Positions 35,356-43,485 of a DNA stretch of 64,000 bases are shown piece by piece. Position 1 is the first letter of the stretch, and every line of letters begins with the position of its first letter. The translations under genes were made by a program, and so were the position numbers. Origin of the DNA: Anaerolineae bacterium (GTDB lineage: Bacteria; Chloroflexota; Anaerolineae; Aggregatilineales; Phototrophicaceae); the NCBI GenBank assembly GCA_022843745.1, contig JALHNB010000006.1, forward strand, positions 28,602-92,601, in the 5' to 3' direction. The notes under the pieces are model-generated. The model was not told the origin of the DNA. It made no database searches and saw nothing but the letters and a program-made list of their open reading frames with translations.

Positions 35356-36759
35356 ATGACTGAACTTCAAACGGGCGCAATCATCGAATCGGGTCTGGCT
35401 GACTGGCAGATACTCCAGCAGGATGCCAGCGGCTTTGCCACCCTGACGCTGCGTGGACGCTGGATCAGCGATCAACCGGGTGTTGTGGAACTGCGCGTGG
35501 TTGCGGCGGATACGGGTGTTGCAGTCAGCCGTGAGACCGATTGGCAAGCTGCCACAACAGAGCCAGACGGCAGTTGGCAGGCCACGCTGCGTGTCCCGGC
35601 AGGCGGCCTTTACCGTTTGGAAACTCACTTCAAAACCACCGAACAGCCGCAGCGTGAATGGGCGACTCGCGGTGATATGCGCCATTTCTGGGGTGTAGGT
35701 GATCTTTGGGTTATCGCGGGGCAAAGCAATTCAGCCGGATACGGACGTGGCCCAGTCTATGATCCGCCGGAACTGGGCCTGCATCTCTTTCGCAATAGTG
35801 AAAGTTGGACGCTGGCTTTTCACCCCATGAATGATTCGACGGACACCGCCCATTCCGTCAATCGGGAAGGTGCCAATCCTGCCCATTCACCCTATTTGAA
35901 TTTTGCGCGGCTGCTCAAACAACAGCTTGGCTATCCGATTGGACTGGTACAAACCGCGTTAGGGGGTTCACCTTTGAGCCAATGGAATCCGACTGAAAAC
36001 GACGACGCGGGGCTTTATAAGAATATGATTCACTGCATCGAACGAGTCGGCGGGGCAGTGAGGGGCGTTCTCTGGTATCAAGGCGAGTCGGATTGTGACC
36101 CGACACTCGCTGGAACGTATGCCGAACGCTTTGAGGCAATGGTAAAAGCATGGCGTACTGCACTCAAACACCCGGATTTGGCGGTACTCACGGTTCAACT
36201 CAATCGCTTCTTCCCGCAGCCCGAAAATGGCGAACCGATGACTGATGCCCAGCAGCGCGGATGGTCTATCGTGCGTGAAGCACAACGTCAGGCTGCACAT
36301 ACGCTTTCCTATGTAGCTGTTGTACCCGCGCTCGACCTGCCGCTGAGTGATCTGATTCATACCAGCCCGGCGGGCAATATGCTGCTTGGTGAGCGCATGG
36401 CACGTGCTGCCCTGGGAATGGTCTATGGGCGCAGAATCCATTACGCAGCGCCAGATGTACGCTCGGCACGCCTTCTGGATGACGGAAAGCGCGTCGAGCT
36501 GATTTTTGAACAAGTGAGTGACCGCATGGATAATATTGAGCGCGGGTCTATTTGTTTTGTTGTTGAAGACGATGCTGGCTCGGTTGCGATTAACCAGGTA
36601 GCTTATCCGATGGACGCGACCATTCAGCTTGTGCTGGGACGGGCGTTGGTTGGTCGTGCGGTTGTTCACGGTGCATTTGGCTGCAATCCACCGATAGCAC
36701 CTGTTGATATGGATCGGCTCATGCCCATGTTAGGCTTTTATGGATTACCCGTTAGCTGA
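35356..36759 (+). CDS. Sialate O-acetylesterase-like SGNH hydrolase
   Basis: 467 residues, no signal peptide. The N-terminal ~110 residues are a beta-sandwich-like region (VVELRVVAADTGV, then GGLYRLETHF). The SASA/SGNH domain follows with the nucleophile block VIAGQSNSAGYGRG, GGSPLSQW, the oxyanion block WYQGESD, and the catalytic Asp/His pair in SDLIHTSPAGNMLLGERMA. A short beta domain ends it. Such enzymes remove acetyl groups from sugars (sialic acid, xylan). AAGGGGAA precedes the ATG. It is divergently placed from the two-component system. Confidence 0.85.
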   Translation: MTELQTGAIIESGLADWQILQQDASGFATLTLRGRWISDQPGVVELRVVAADTGVAVSRETDWQAATTEPDGSWQATLRVPAGGLYRLETHFKTTEQPQREWATRGDMRHFWGVGDLWVIAGQSNSAGYGRGPVYDPPELGLHLFRNSESWTLAFHPMNDSTDTAHSVNREGANPAHSPYLNFARLLKQQLGYPIGLVQTALGGSPLSQWNPTENDDAGLYKNMIHCIERVGGAVRGVLWYQGESDCDPTLAGTYAERFEAMVKAWRTALKHPDLAVLTVQLNRFFPQPENGEPMTDAQQRGWSIVREAQRQAAHTLSYVAVVPALDLPLSDLIHTSPAGNMLLGERMARAALGMVYGRRIHYAAPDVRSARLLDDGKRVELIFEQVSDRMDNIERGSICFVVEDDAGSVAINQVAYPMDATIQLVLGRALVGRAVVHGAFGCNPPIAPVDMDRLMPMLGFYGLPVS

Positions 36760-36829
36760 ACCAATCGCGCGGATAAAATCGGAAAATGAGGCATCTGCGC
36801 CATTAAAAATTTATCCGTAAATTCTGGTC

Positions 36830-36857
36830 GTAAGGGCGCGGTGTAATGCGTCCTTAC
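36830..36857. repeat. Dispersed GTAAGG...CCTTAC palindrome
   Basis: A 28-nt imperfect palindrome (GTAAGGGCGC / GCGTCCTTAC) in the 271-bp gap between the acetylesterase and flavodoxin genes. It is a diverged member of the same family as 40232, 53961 and 57711. Confidence 0.55.
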
Positions 36858-37030
36858 CACAAATATCATTTTCTCGGATAGCTGCTCAGATAAACTCACA
36901 TTGTCATGATCTCGCGGTAATGCAGCCGAGCAACTACTATTTGCTTCTCGGAGGTCAAGGGCAGCACTATTCGCGTCTCATGCAGATACAACAGTGCCAG
37001 TGCCGCCCATCACCATTTCGAATTACCGGA

Positions 37031-37549
37031 TCACAACTCAAACTCCCGTACAATTTGCTTGACCCACTGCTCGATCCGTTTGGGTGTGATCTGAGACTGG
37101 CCTTCCTGATCGACACCTAATCCTAAGAAATGATTTTCGATCTGCGCCAGCGATTCATTAAACTGATAGCTTTCAGTAGGCCACAGCCCGTAGACTTCAG
37201 CATTCAAATCGAACAACACATCGCTCAATGTGCCGACGGCATCAAGAAAATTGAAGCCGTAGCCATTCTGGTCGCCCAGCCCAAAAATAGCGACTTTTTT
37301 ACCCGTCATATCATGGCCTGCCAGTTTTGGAAGAAAAACTTCCCAGTCATCCTGAAGCTGCCCGGTATTCCAGGTGGGGATTCCCAGAATCAGATAATTA
37401 AATTGCAGCATCTGTTCGGGAGTGGTGCTGCCGATATTGAAGACTTCGACTAACGATGCGTCACGTTTATCGAATTCCGATTTAATCTCATAGGCAACAT
37501 ACTCCGTATTGCCCGTACTGCTGCCGTAGAAGAGTCCGATTTTTGCCAT
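37031..37549 (-). CDS. fldA: Long-chain flavodoxin
   Basis: 172 residues, an electron carrier with FMN. The phosphate loop is GLFYGSSTGNTEYVA, the first FMN stacking region is LGIPTWNTGQLQDDWEVFLP (Trp) and the second GLGDQNGYGFNFLDAVG (Tyr). The extra ~20-residue loop after LFDLNAEVYG marks the long-chain type that can replace ferredoxin under iron limitation. It stands alone; the partner reductase is not in the window. Confidence 0.95.
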   Translation of the reverse strand: MAKIGLFYGSSTGNTEYVAYEIKSEFDKRDASLVEVFNIGSTTPEQMLQFNYLILGIPTWNTGQLQDDWEVFLPKLAGHDMTGKKVAIFGLGDQNGYGFNFLDAVGTLSDVLFDLNAEVYGLWPTESYQFNESLAQIENHFLGLGVDQEGQSQITPKRIEQWVKQIVREFEL

Positions 37550-37870
37550 ATTCTGATTACCTTCTGAATGATGATCCAGGAGAAATACGATGCTTCCCTG
37601 GAATACTAAACTTTAGTCCGATTTATTATATTGCAGAGCATCATCTATTTCATCAGGTAACATCCAAAATACGGCCTTCTTGTACGTCTTTAAGCTTCCT
37701 GGTTAAGGGAATCGGCTTGGATAGTTTTGCGCCCGCTGTGACAAATCTTGATAAATCTCGACCATAAAGTGGGTGTCCGCAAGTTCAAGTGGTCAGAATT
37801 GGTATCGTGGAAGAGTCGCATAGTTCGGCCTGTTAAGCTATAAATAATCCTCAAAAATAAGGAAGCAATT
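37550..37870. other. Intergenic region with PhyH promoter
   Basis: A 321-bp divergent gap without a credible gene. Near its right end TATAAAT (37840 region) forms a -10-like box, followed by AAGGAAG at 37859-37865 as the ribosome site of the dioxygenase gene. No matching -35 stands out. The left half should hold the flavodoxin promoter but shows no clear motif. Confidence 0.4.
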
Positions 37871-38617
37871 ATGGCTTATGACGAATCTGTTGTCCCCTTA
37901 CGCATGAACCCCGATCTCACGCCCGAACTGGAGCGCGAAGTTCGTTTTTTTATGAAGTGGGGCTATCTGGTTGTCGAAAATGCGATTAGCCCGGAGCAGG
38001 TCGAAAGCCTGCGCACGGCACTGGATGAGAGCTTCGCTCGTAATAAGTCGCAGTTCATTCATGAGCTTCTTGAAGAAGATGACCGTTTTGGCTTTCTGCT
38101 GGACAACGAACCCGTTTTCACTCGCATGAAAGCCATCCTCGGCAACTGTGTCCAACTGCACAGCGCGACGGCTCGAGTGACAAGCCCCGGTGAAAAAGAT
38201 CAGGATTGGCATCGTGACGGCCCCTGGCCTGTAGACCCGGACGGTACACCCTATGGCAGCATCCCCGGCCAGATCAACTGCGGCTATTATCTCGATGAAT
38301 TGACGATGGAAAACGGCCCGATTGTCATCGTTCCCGGCAGTCACCGTGCCGCCTTCAAGCCGCCGCTGGGACATCCCACCTTCCCGGACGAAAAATTTAT
38401 CCTGGCGAAACCGGGACAAGCCATCTTTTTTAACGGCTGGCTGTTCCATCGGGGCGCGGCTAATAACTCAGAAAAACACCGACGTGCCTGCATGATGTGC
38501 TACCAGAACGCCTGGATGAAATCGCGCGAACCTTTTAACGGCCCTCGCGTGACCAAATTGCGCAAAAACGGCTCGAACGAAATCAAACTGCTGCTTGGCG
38601 ATATGTCTGCCTGGTAA
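37871..38617 (+). CDS. Phytanoyl-CoA dioxygenase (PhyH)-family oxygenase, first
   Basis: 248 residues. The Fe(II) ligands of 2-oxoglutarate oxygenases are visible: H-x-D in DWHRDGPWPV and the distal His in FNGWLFHRGAANN, with Arg in KHRRACMMCYQ as 2-oxoglutarate anchor. PhyH enzymes hydroxylate small molecules in secondary metabolism as well as phytanoyl-CoA. It is 20 nt before a related second PhyH gene, and the set continues with an alpha/beta hydrolase; the substrate is unknown. Confidence 0.88.
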   Translation: MAYDESVVPLRMNPDLTPELEREVRFFMKWGYLVVENAISPEQVESLRTALDESFARNKSQFIHELLEEDDRFGFLLDNEPVFTRMKAILGNCVQLHSATARVTSPGEKDQDWHRDGPWPVDPDGTPYGSIPGQINCGYYLDELTMENGPIVIVPGSHRAAFKPPLGHPTFPDEKFILAKPGQAIFFNGWLFHRGAANNSEKHRRACMMCYQNAWMKSREPFNGPRVTKLRKNGSNEIKLLLGDMSAW

Positions 38618-38637
38618 TTGAAATTTAAAGGTGAAAT

Positions 38638-39477
38638 ATGAAAACTATTGAACAACGTTTGCAGGAATATAAAGAACTCGGCTACACCGTTTTTGAAAAT
38701 GTTTTCAGCCCGGAACAGATGGCGTGCTGGAAATCCAAATATGATGATCTGGTCGCGCGGCAGACTCTGCCAGAAGCTGAAAAACCTCAGCTTTGGTTAA
38801 GCAGCGTCGTCGAATACGAACCCTGGCTGATGCTCCCGGCGGTGAATGATCCTGTAATTCTCGATTTCGCCGAACGGGTCATGGGGCCATTCGTGCAACT
38901 CGATAATCTGACATTCATGGCCTTTCCGTCGATCTCGAAGGAGGAAGCCGAGGGACGCGCCAGCGGATGGCATCGCGATATCTGGGGCTGGCTGCCGGAG
39001 GGCGACCAATATTTCCGCCCACTCGCCTGCAACGCCATCACCTATCTCCAGGATTTGACGGCTGAATTTGGCCCGCTGCGCGTGATTGAAGGCTCGCACC
39101 GTATGCCGATCACCATCGCCAAAGAAGACATCAACAAGCCGCATCCGCAGGAAAAAATTATCAACGTCAAAGCAGGTGATGTGGTTTTCACCCACTGCGC
39201 ACTGCTGCATTCCGGCACGCCCAACACCAGCGGTCAACGTCGTTACTTCTTCAGCATCTATTACAATCTGAGCTGGCTGCGCTGCCGTGATAACCATGAC
39301 GGCCCGAACGTCCAGAAAATCATCAAAATGGCACGCGAGAAAAATGATCGCCGTTTGATGCGTCTGTTCGGTGTCGATGAACTCGTGTTTTCACGCGCCA
39401 ATTCCGGTTTCCAGACTCCCGATGAAATCATGTGGGACAAATGGATTACCGAAGACCGCGCCGTGCTTAAAGGTTAA
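38638..39477 (+). CDS. PhyH-family oxygenase, second
   Basis: 279 residues. Ligands in GWHRDIWGWLPEG (HxD) and VVFTHCALLHSGTPNTS (distal His), with Arg in QRRYFFSIYYN. FGPLRVIEGSHRMP is the usual strand before the distal His. It is a distant paralogue of the preceding gene with a longer C-terminus (ending in DEIMWDKWITEDRAVLKG-like sequence). AAGGTG lies just before the ATG. Three nucleotides separate it from the hydrolase gene, so the three form an operon. Confidence 0.88.
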   Translation: MKTIEQRLQEYKELGYTVFENVFSPEQMACWKSKYDDLVARQTLPEAEKPQLWLSSVVEYEPWLMLPAVNDPVILDFAERVMGPFVQLDNLTFMAFPSISKEEAEGRASGWHRDIWGWLPEGDQYFRPLACNAITYLQDLTAEFGPLRVIEGSHRMPITIAKEDINKPHPQEKIINVKAGDVVFTHCALLHSGTPNTSGQRRYFFSIYYNLSWLRCRDNHDGPNVQKIIKMAREKNDRRLMRLFGVDELVFSRANSGFQTPDEIMWDKWITEDRAVLKG

Positions 39478-39480
39478 CGC

Positions 39481-40215
39481 ATGAAATCGGCGGTCATTTC
39501 AGGTATTCCGACAATATGGGTTGAGCCAGAAAGCGCGGACGTTAAAAAGTTGGCGATCTGGCTGCCCGGCTTTAGCGGGACGAAAGAAGCGGTTCAAAAT
39601 AATCTGCACGACCTCGCAAAAGCGGGTTTTGTCGGCCTGAGTTTTGACCCTTATCAGCATGGCGAACGCGGCATCGAATCGTTGGATGCCCTGCGAGAGC
39701 GTGTGAGGGGCAACATTCGCCGTCATTTTTGGCCGATTCTGGCGCGGACGGCTGAAGAAGTGCCGTTGATTATTGATTGGGCGGTTGCCAACCTCGGCGT
39801 TCAGCCGGAAATCAACCTGGGCGGCATTTCGATGGGTGGCGATATTTCAATCGCTGCGGCAGCCGTCGATCACCGTGTTCGCAGGGTTGCCGCCGCCGTC
39901 GCCACACCAGATTGGATGCGCCCCGGTTCATTCGAGCCACCCGGTCAGCCGGACGAAGCTGCCCAAGCCTGTTATGATCGCCGAAATCCACTGACGCATC
40001 TGGCGGATTATCGTCATTGTCCCGCGATTTCTTTCCAGTGTGGGGCGGATGATCGCCAGGTGCCGCCGGATGGTGCGCAGCGTTTTGTCGCTGCGATGGA
40101 AGCCGCCTATCCCGAATGCGCGGAAAATCTGGACATATGCCTGCATGAAGGCGTGGCACATGCCTTTACGCCTGCCATGTGGCAAAACGCGCTCGAATGG
40201 TTTTTACGCGGTTGA
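39481..40215 (+). CDS. Alpha/beta hydrolase (dienelactone-hydrolase/YjfP-like)
   Basis: 244 residues. Nucleophile elbow LGGISMGGD (G-x-S-x-G), acid residue in QCGADDRQVPPDGA, and base in HEGVAHAFTP, the typical order for this fold. WLPGFSGTKEA forms the oxyanion strand. The start overlaps no gene but lies 3 nt after the second PhyH gene. It probably hydrolyses an ester or lactone related to the PhyH products; this is inference. Confidence 0.85.
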   Translation: MKSAVISGIPTIWVEPESADVKKLAIWLPGFSGTKEAVQNNLHDLAKAGFVGLSFDPYQHGERGIESLDALRERVRGNIRRHFWPILARTAEEVPLIIDWAVANLGVQPEINLGGISMGGDISIAAAAVDHRVRRVAAAVATPDWMRPGSFEPPGQPDEAAQACYDRRNPLTHLADYRHCPAISFQCGADDRQVPPDGAQRFVAAMEAAYPECAENLDICLHEGVAHAFTPAMWQNALEWFLRG

Positions 40216-40231
40216 CCAATTCGGATATTTC

Positions 40232-40270
40232 TGTAGGGGCGGGTCTGAGACCCGCCTCTTTTTTCTTACA
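40232..40270. repeat. Dispersed TGTAGGGGCGGGTCT palindrome, may act as terminator
   Basis: GGCGGGTCT and AGACCCGCC form a 9-bp stem, followed by CTCTTTTTTCTT. The 5' TGTAGGGG is shared with other copies in the window. Its place after the hydrolase stop and its T-run suggest it also terminates that operon. Confidence 0.7.
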
Positions 40271-40292
40271 AAATCTGAAAAGGATCGAAAAT

Positions 40293-41147
40293 ATGATTAT
40301 TGACAGCCATTGCCACGCCTGGCCGCGCTGGCCGTATCAGCCACCCGTGCCGGATGACGAGCATCGCGGAAAAATCGAACAGCTTCTCAACGAAATGGAT
40401 TTAAACGGCGTGGATCAGGCCGTCATCGTCTGCGCGCGGATTGATCGAAATGCCGATAATATCACCTACATCGCCGAACAGGTCGAAAAATACCCCACGC
40501 GACTGCATCAGCTTGCCGATATTGACTGCTATTGGTCAGATGATTATCACACCCCCGGCGCGGCAGATCGTCTGATCGAGATTGCCGATAAGCATCCCAT
40601 CAAGGGCTTTACACATTATCTCAAGGACAATGATGATGGTGCATGGCTCTACTCAGATGAAGGCTTGAAATTTTTTCAGGTCGCTGCCGGCCGAAAGCTG
40701 ATCGCCAGCATCGCGACTTCGCCCTGGCATCAACCGGCGATTCGAAAAGTCGCGGCGGCTTTTCCGTCCATGCCGATTCTCTGCCATCATCTTAGCCTGA
40801 CGAAAGTGGGCAAGCCAACCACCGAAGCGCATCTCAATGAACTGCTTGAATCTGCAAAATTGCCGAATATTTTTGTCAAAGTGTCAGGCTTTGCTTATTG
40901 CTCACAGGTCGATTGGGATTATCCCTATTCCGATACGATGTGGATGATGCGGAAAATCTATGAGCATTTTGGCCCGCACCGCCTGTGCTGGGGGTCAGAT
41001 TACCCGGTTGTCCGCTTTTTCATGACGTATAAACATTCGCTGGAAGTTTTCAGAACCCACTGCACATTTATTCCAGAGGCCGATAAAGCGCTGATTCTGG
41101 GCGATACGCTTGCCAAACTGCTGGCTACCGGAGAGGTGATCGCGTAA
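40293..41147 (+). CDS. Amidohydrolase-2 family (TIM-barrel) hydrolase
   Basis: 284 residues from the ATG at 40293, which has AAAGGA upstream and begins the family's first strand MIIDSHCHAW (HxH metal ligands). FTHYLKD, CHHLSL (metal His) and LCWGSDYPVVRF (catalytic Asp) complete the site. Related enzymes include lactonases such as L-fuconolactone and 2-pyrone-dicarboxylate hydrolases, and decarboxylases. The window holds a fucose locus 20 kb away, so a lactonase is conceivable, but its immediate partners are the PhyH genes. Confidence 0.85.
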   Translation: MIIDSHCHAWPRWPYQPPVPDDEHRGKIEQLLNEMDLNGVDQAVIVCARIDRNADNITYIAEQVEKYPTRLHQLADIDCYWSDDYHTPGAADRLIEIADKHPIKGFTHYLKDNDDGAWLYSDEGLKFFQVAAGRKLIASIATSPWHQPAIRKVAAAFPSMPILCHHLSLTKVGKPTTEAHLNELLESAKLPNIFVKVSGFAYCSQVDWDYPYSDTMWMMRKIYEHFGPHRLCWGSDYPVVRFFMTYKHSLEVFRTHCTFIPEADKALILGDTLAKLLATGEVIA

Positions 41148-41228
41148 AACACCTTTGCCGAGGCACGATTGGCTGGTTTATAATCTCGATAATACATATC
41201 CTGGCTAAAAAACCATTAAACGGTACGC

Positions 41229-41280
41229 TCCTCCCCTCTCTATGAGCGAAGCAAAATGGGGAGGGGTTGGGGGAGGGGTT
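41229..41280. repeat. Dispersed C-rich/G-rich hairpin repeat (copy 1)
   Basis: CCTCCCC and GGGGAGG bracket a ~20-nt loop, followed by GGTTGGGGGAGGGGTT. A second copy lies at 54012 with TGGGGAGGGGCTGGGGGTGGGG. The repeat supplies the ribosome site of the next gene and creates a false N-terminal extension in that frame. Confidence 0.7.
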
Positions 41281-42669
41281 ATGAATTTGCCAACGGCATC
41301 TCATATCGGTAGGGCATCCGAATCGAATTTGCTGGTTATTGTGAGCTACAGCGCTGGCGACACCGATGCGCTTGTCGATACCCTGTCAGCGCATCTCCAG
41401 ATTCCGGTACAGGCCGCCTATCTGGAAGGCTCTGAACTTTCCGTTGGCGAGGCTATTCAGATCGGCATCGCGGAACATCAGCCGCGCCATATCGTCGTTC
41501 TTCCCCTGTTTCTAGGCGCAAGTGCGGCCAAGAAAAATAACGTTTGGCAGATCGTTGCCGCCGCAGAGGAACGCTGGCCGGATATTGCCTTCTACTATGG
41601 CAAGCCGCTTGGTACACATTCCGGCGTGATTGCCGCTTACAGCCAACTCCTGACCAAGAGCGAAATTTCAGCCAATGATATCGCGCTGCTGGTCGTGGGG
41701 CGTGGCAGCCGCGATCCCGAAAGCAATATGGAAGTTTATCAAATGGCGCGTCTGCTGTGGGAAAAATTCCAATCGCCCGCGCTCGAAATCGCCTTCACCA
41801 GCACAGCTAATCCCGATATATCAACTGCAATCCAGTGGTGCTTACAGGCGGGCTTGAAGCGAATTTTGATCGCGCCCTACCTACTCTACGACCAAAATCT
41901 CTATCAAACCATTCAATCGCGATTAGAAAAAATCCGAAGTCTCTCGCCCGATGTGGAGCTTGTCATCACGCCGCATCTCGGCATCCACGAAGGGATTGTC
42001 GAGACTATCAGCCAGCGTTATCAAAAAGCCTTAAAAAATCTCACAACCAAATCACCCACCGACGAAGGGATTATCCGCCTCCGGTCTTTCTCACATTCTC
42101 ACGGGGCGGGCGGCGCACATGCGCACAATATTCCCAATTTTGCAGCGGAGTCGTTCTTGCCACCACGCTATCAGGGTGAAGCTTCGGTGAGCGCTGCCCC
42201 GATGGGAGCCGCCGATCTGGTTTTTGACGCTAATGGGCAGGTCGCGTGGAATGAGATATGGGGCAGTTTTTGTGATCTGGCATTGGCAGGTGGCCCACCG
42301 CATCGTGGCACACTGCTCGAACCCGTGCCGCCGGAAATCGTCGCGGCTGACCCGGCAAGTTATCAGCGCGTTTTGTCAGAGCTAGAGCGAGGCATTCGCT
42401 TGGTTACGAACTTACCAGTCATCACGGATAGATCACTTGGCTGGCTCGGGATCCAATGTACGGATGAGGCGATGGCAATCTGGCTGTTACGCGCGATTAT
42501 CGTCGAAAATATCAGCGTCCGGCGGGAAGATGATGTGATCTATCTTCCCGCTGGCCCCAATTTCCGCCTCGAACATGAAATCAAAAATGTCATCACCGTC
42601 GTGGCGAAAACGCACCATTACTGGACAGAACATATCACCAACCAACCCGGCGAATCGAATATTTCCTGA
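41281..42669 (+). CDS. CbiX-like (sirohydrochlorin chelatase) protein with C-terminal extension
   Basis: 462 residues from the ATG at 41281. Two tandem CbiX domains: ~14-130 (LLVIVSYSAGDTDA, then VVLPLFLG) and ~145-255 (LLVVGRGSRDPESN, then ILIAPYLLYDQ). Next comes a His-rich linker (SFSHSHGAGGAHAHN) and a C-terminal domain (VAWNEIWGSFCDLALAGGPP, GTLLEPVP, VRREDDVIYLPAGP, KTHHYW) found fused to some CbiX proteins. CbiX inserts Co or Fe into sirohydrochlorin for B12 or sirohaem. The usual HGS of the first domain reads SYS and the second has GRGS, so the known catalytic histidines appear missing. No other cobalamin gene is nearby. Confidence 0.75.
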   Translation: MNLPTASHIGRASESNLLVIVSYSAGDTDALVDTLSAHLQIPVQAAYLEGSELSVGEAIQIGIAEHQPRHIVVLPLFLGASAAKKNNVWQIVAAAEERWPDIAFYYGKPLGTHSGVIAAYSQLLTKSEISANDIALLVVGRGSRDPESNMEVYQMARLLWEKFQSPALEIAFTSTANPDISTAIQWCLQAGLKRILIAPYLLYDQNLYQTIQSRLEKIRSLSPDVELVITPHLGIHEGIVETISQRYQKALKNLTTKSPTDEGIIRLRSFSHSHGAGGAHAHNIPNFAAESFLPPRYQGEASVSAAPMGAADLVFDANGQVAWNEIWGSFCDLALAGGPPHRGTLLEPVPPEIVAADPASYQRVLSELERGIRLVTNLPVITDRSLGWLGIQCTDEAMAIWLLRAIIVENISVRREDDVIYLPAGPNFRLEHEIKNVITVVAKTHHYWTEHITNQPGESNIS

Positions 42670-42680
42670 GTGTCAGAGCG

Positions 42681-43070
42681 CTAACCGAAAATGGCGCGTA
42701 AATCAAGCGCAATAAACGCGATCAAAACCGCCAGTGCTGCCAGTGCGACAACCAGATATTGCCAGCGATATTTGTAGCCAATCTGCCAGAATCGCCGCAA
42801 GCTCAGGAAGATCGAGACAATCGCCAGAACGTTAATCGCCAGCATCACGGGTGTTGCCGTCTCCGCCGCGATGCCAATAATTGGCAGCACAAACGGCAGT
42901 ATGGCGTACTGCAACACACATCGAATACCCGAAAACAGGATTGAAGCGCCAAATGTCCGTTCGGCATGCTGCGCAATCGCGTCATCTGCCGTGTCGATTC
43001 TGGGCTGAACATCGACCCATAATAAGCGCCCAATCAGGCGATCAAACCACATTGTTGAAGACTGCATCAC
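42681..43070 (-). CDS. Small membrane protein, unknown function
   Basis: 129 residues. After a cytosolic N-terminus (WFDRLIGRLLWVDVQ, then TADDAIAQHAERTFGASI) come three transmembrane helices (~45-68, ~74-91 and ~101-121) with RRFWQIGYKYRWQY between the second and third. No named family is recognised with certainty. It follows the monooxygenase by 34 nt on the same strand and may be part of that operon. Confidence 0.6.
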   Translation of the reverse strand: MMQSSTMWFDRLIGRLLWVDVQPRIDTADDAIAQHAERTFGASILFSGIRCVLQYAILPFVLPIIGIAAETATPVMLAINVLAIVSIFLSLRRFWQIGYKYRWQYLVVALAALAVLIAFIALDLRAIFG

Positions 43071-43104
43071 CGATTTGTCATCCTTTTTTGCAGATTCCGG
43101 TTAT

Positions 43105-43428
43105 CTACTCACGCTCAATTTTCGCGGTACTCTGGATGGATTCGTAAATTTCCAGCTTTGGATGACCCATAAATGTCTGCGGCGGCAATGTGCCGGAACG
43201 CGCATGTCCTTCTCTGAAAGAAGGCGATTCTGTCCAGGCTTTAAAATGCGCTTCTGACTCCCAGAATGTCATCACGACATACGGATCGCCATCCGTTTTC
43301 GGACGCAGCAGTTGATAGGAGACAAAACCTGGCATTCCATCCACCAGATTGGCGCGGTTAGCAAAACGTTCTTCAAATGCCGCTGCATGTTCCGGGTTCA
43401 CGGGTATACGGTTGCAAACAATAATCAT
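43105..43428 (-). CDS. Antibiotic-biosynthesis-monooxygenase-fold protein (HmoA/IsdG-like)
   Basis: 107 residues forming one ferredoxin-like ABM domain: IIVCNRIPVNPEHAAAFEERF, GMPGFVSYQLLRP, YVVMTFWESEAHFKAWTESP and FREGHARSG. The FWESEAHFKAWT block is characteristic of haem-degrading monooxygenases such as HmoA and IsdG and the related YgiN-type. AAGGAG lies just before the ATG. Haem degradation is plausible but the haem His is not certain. Confidence 0.8.
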   Translation of the reverse strand: MIIVCNRIPVNPEHAAAFEERFANRANLVDGMPGFVSYQLLRPKTDGDPYVVMTFWESEAHFKAWTESPSFREGHARSGTLPPQTFMGHPKLEIYESIQSTAKIERE

Positions 43429-43441
43429 GGTTTTACGCTCC

Positions 43442-43485
43442 TTAAGCAGTGTTGGTTGATCTGTATATGTTAAGCAGTATTGGTT
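43442..43485. repeat. 28-bp near-duplicate at the MFS gene end
   Basis: TTAAGCAGTGTTGGTT at 43442 recurs as TTAAGCAGTATTGGTT at 43470, a 28-bp offset. The second copy contains the MFS stop codon. A small slippage duplication; no further role is apparent. Confidence 0.6.

Noticed and set aside
35251..35724. Minus-strand open frame near the acetylesterase-like gene
   Set aside because: It overlaps the real gene on the other strand and has no recognisable motif.
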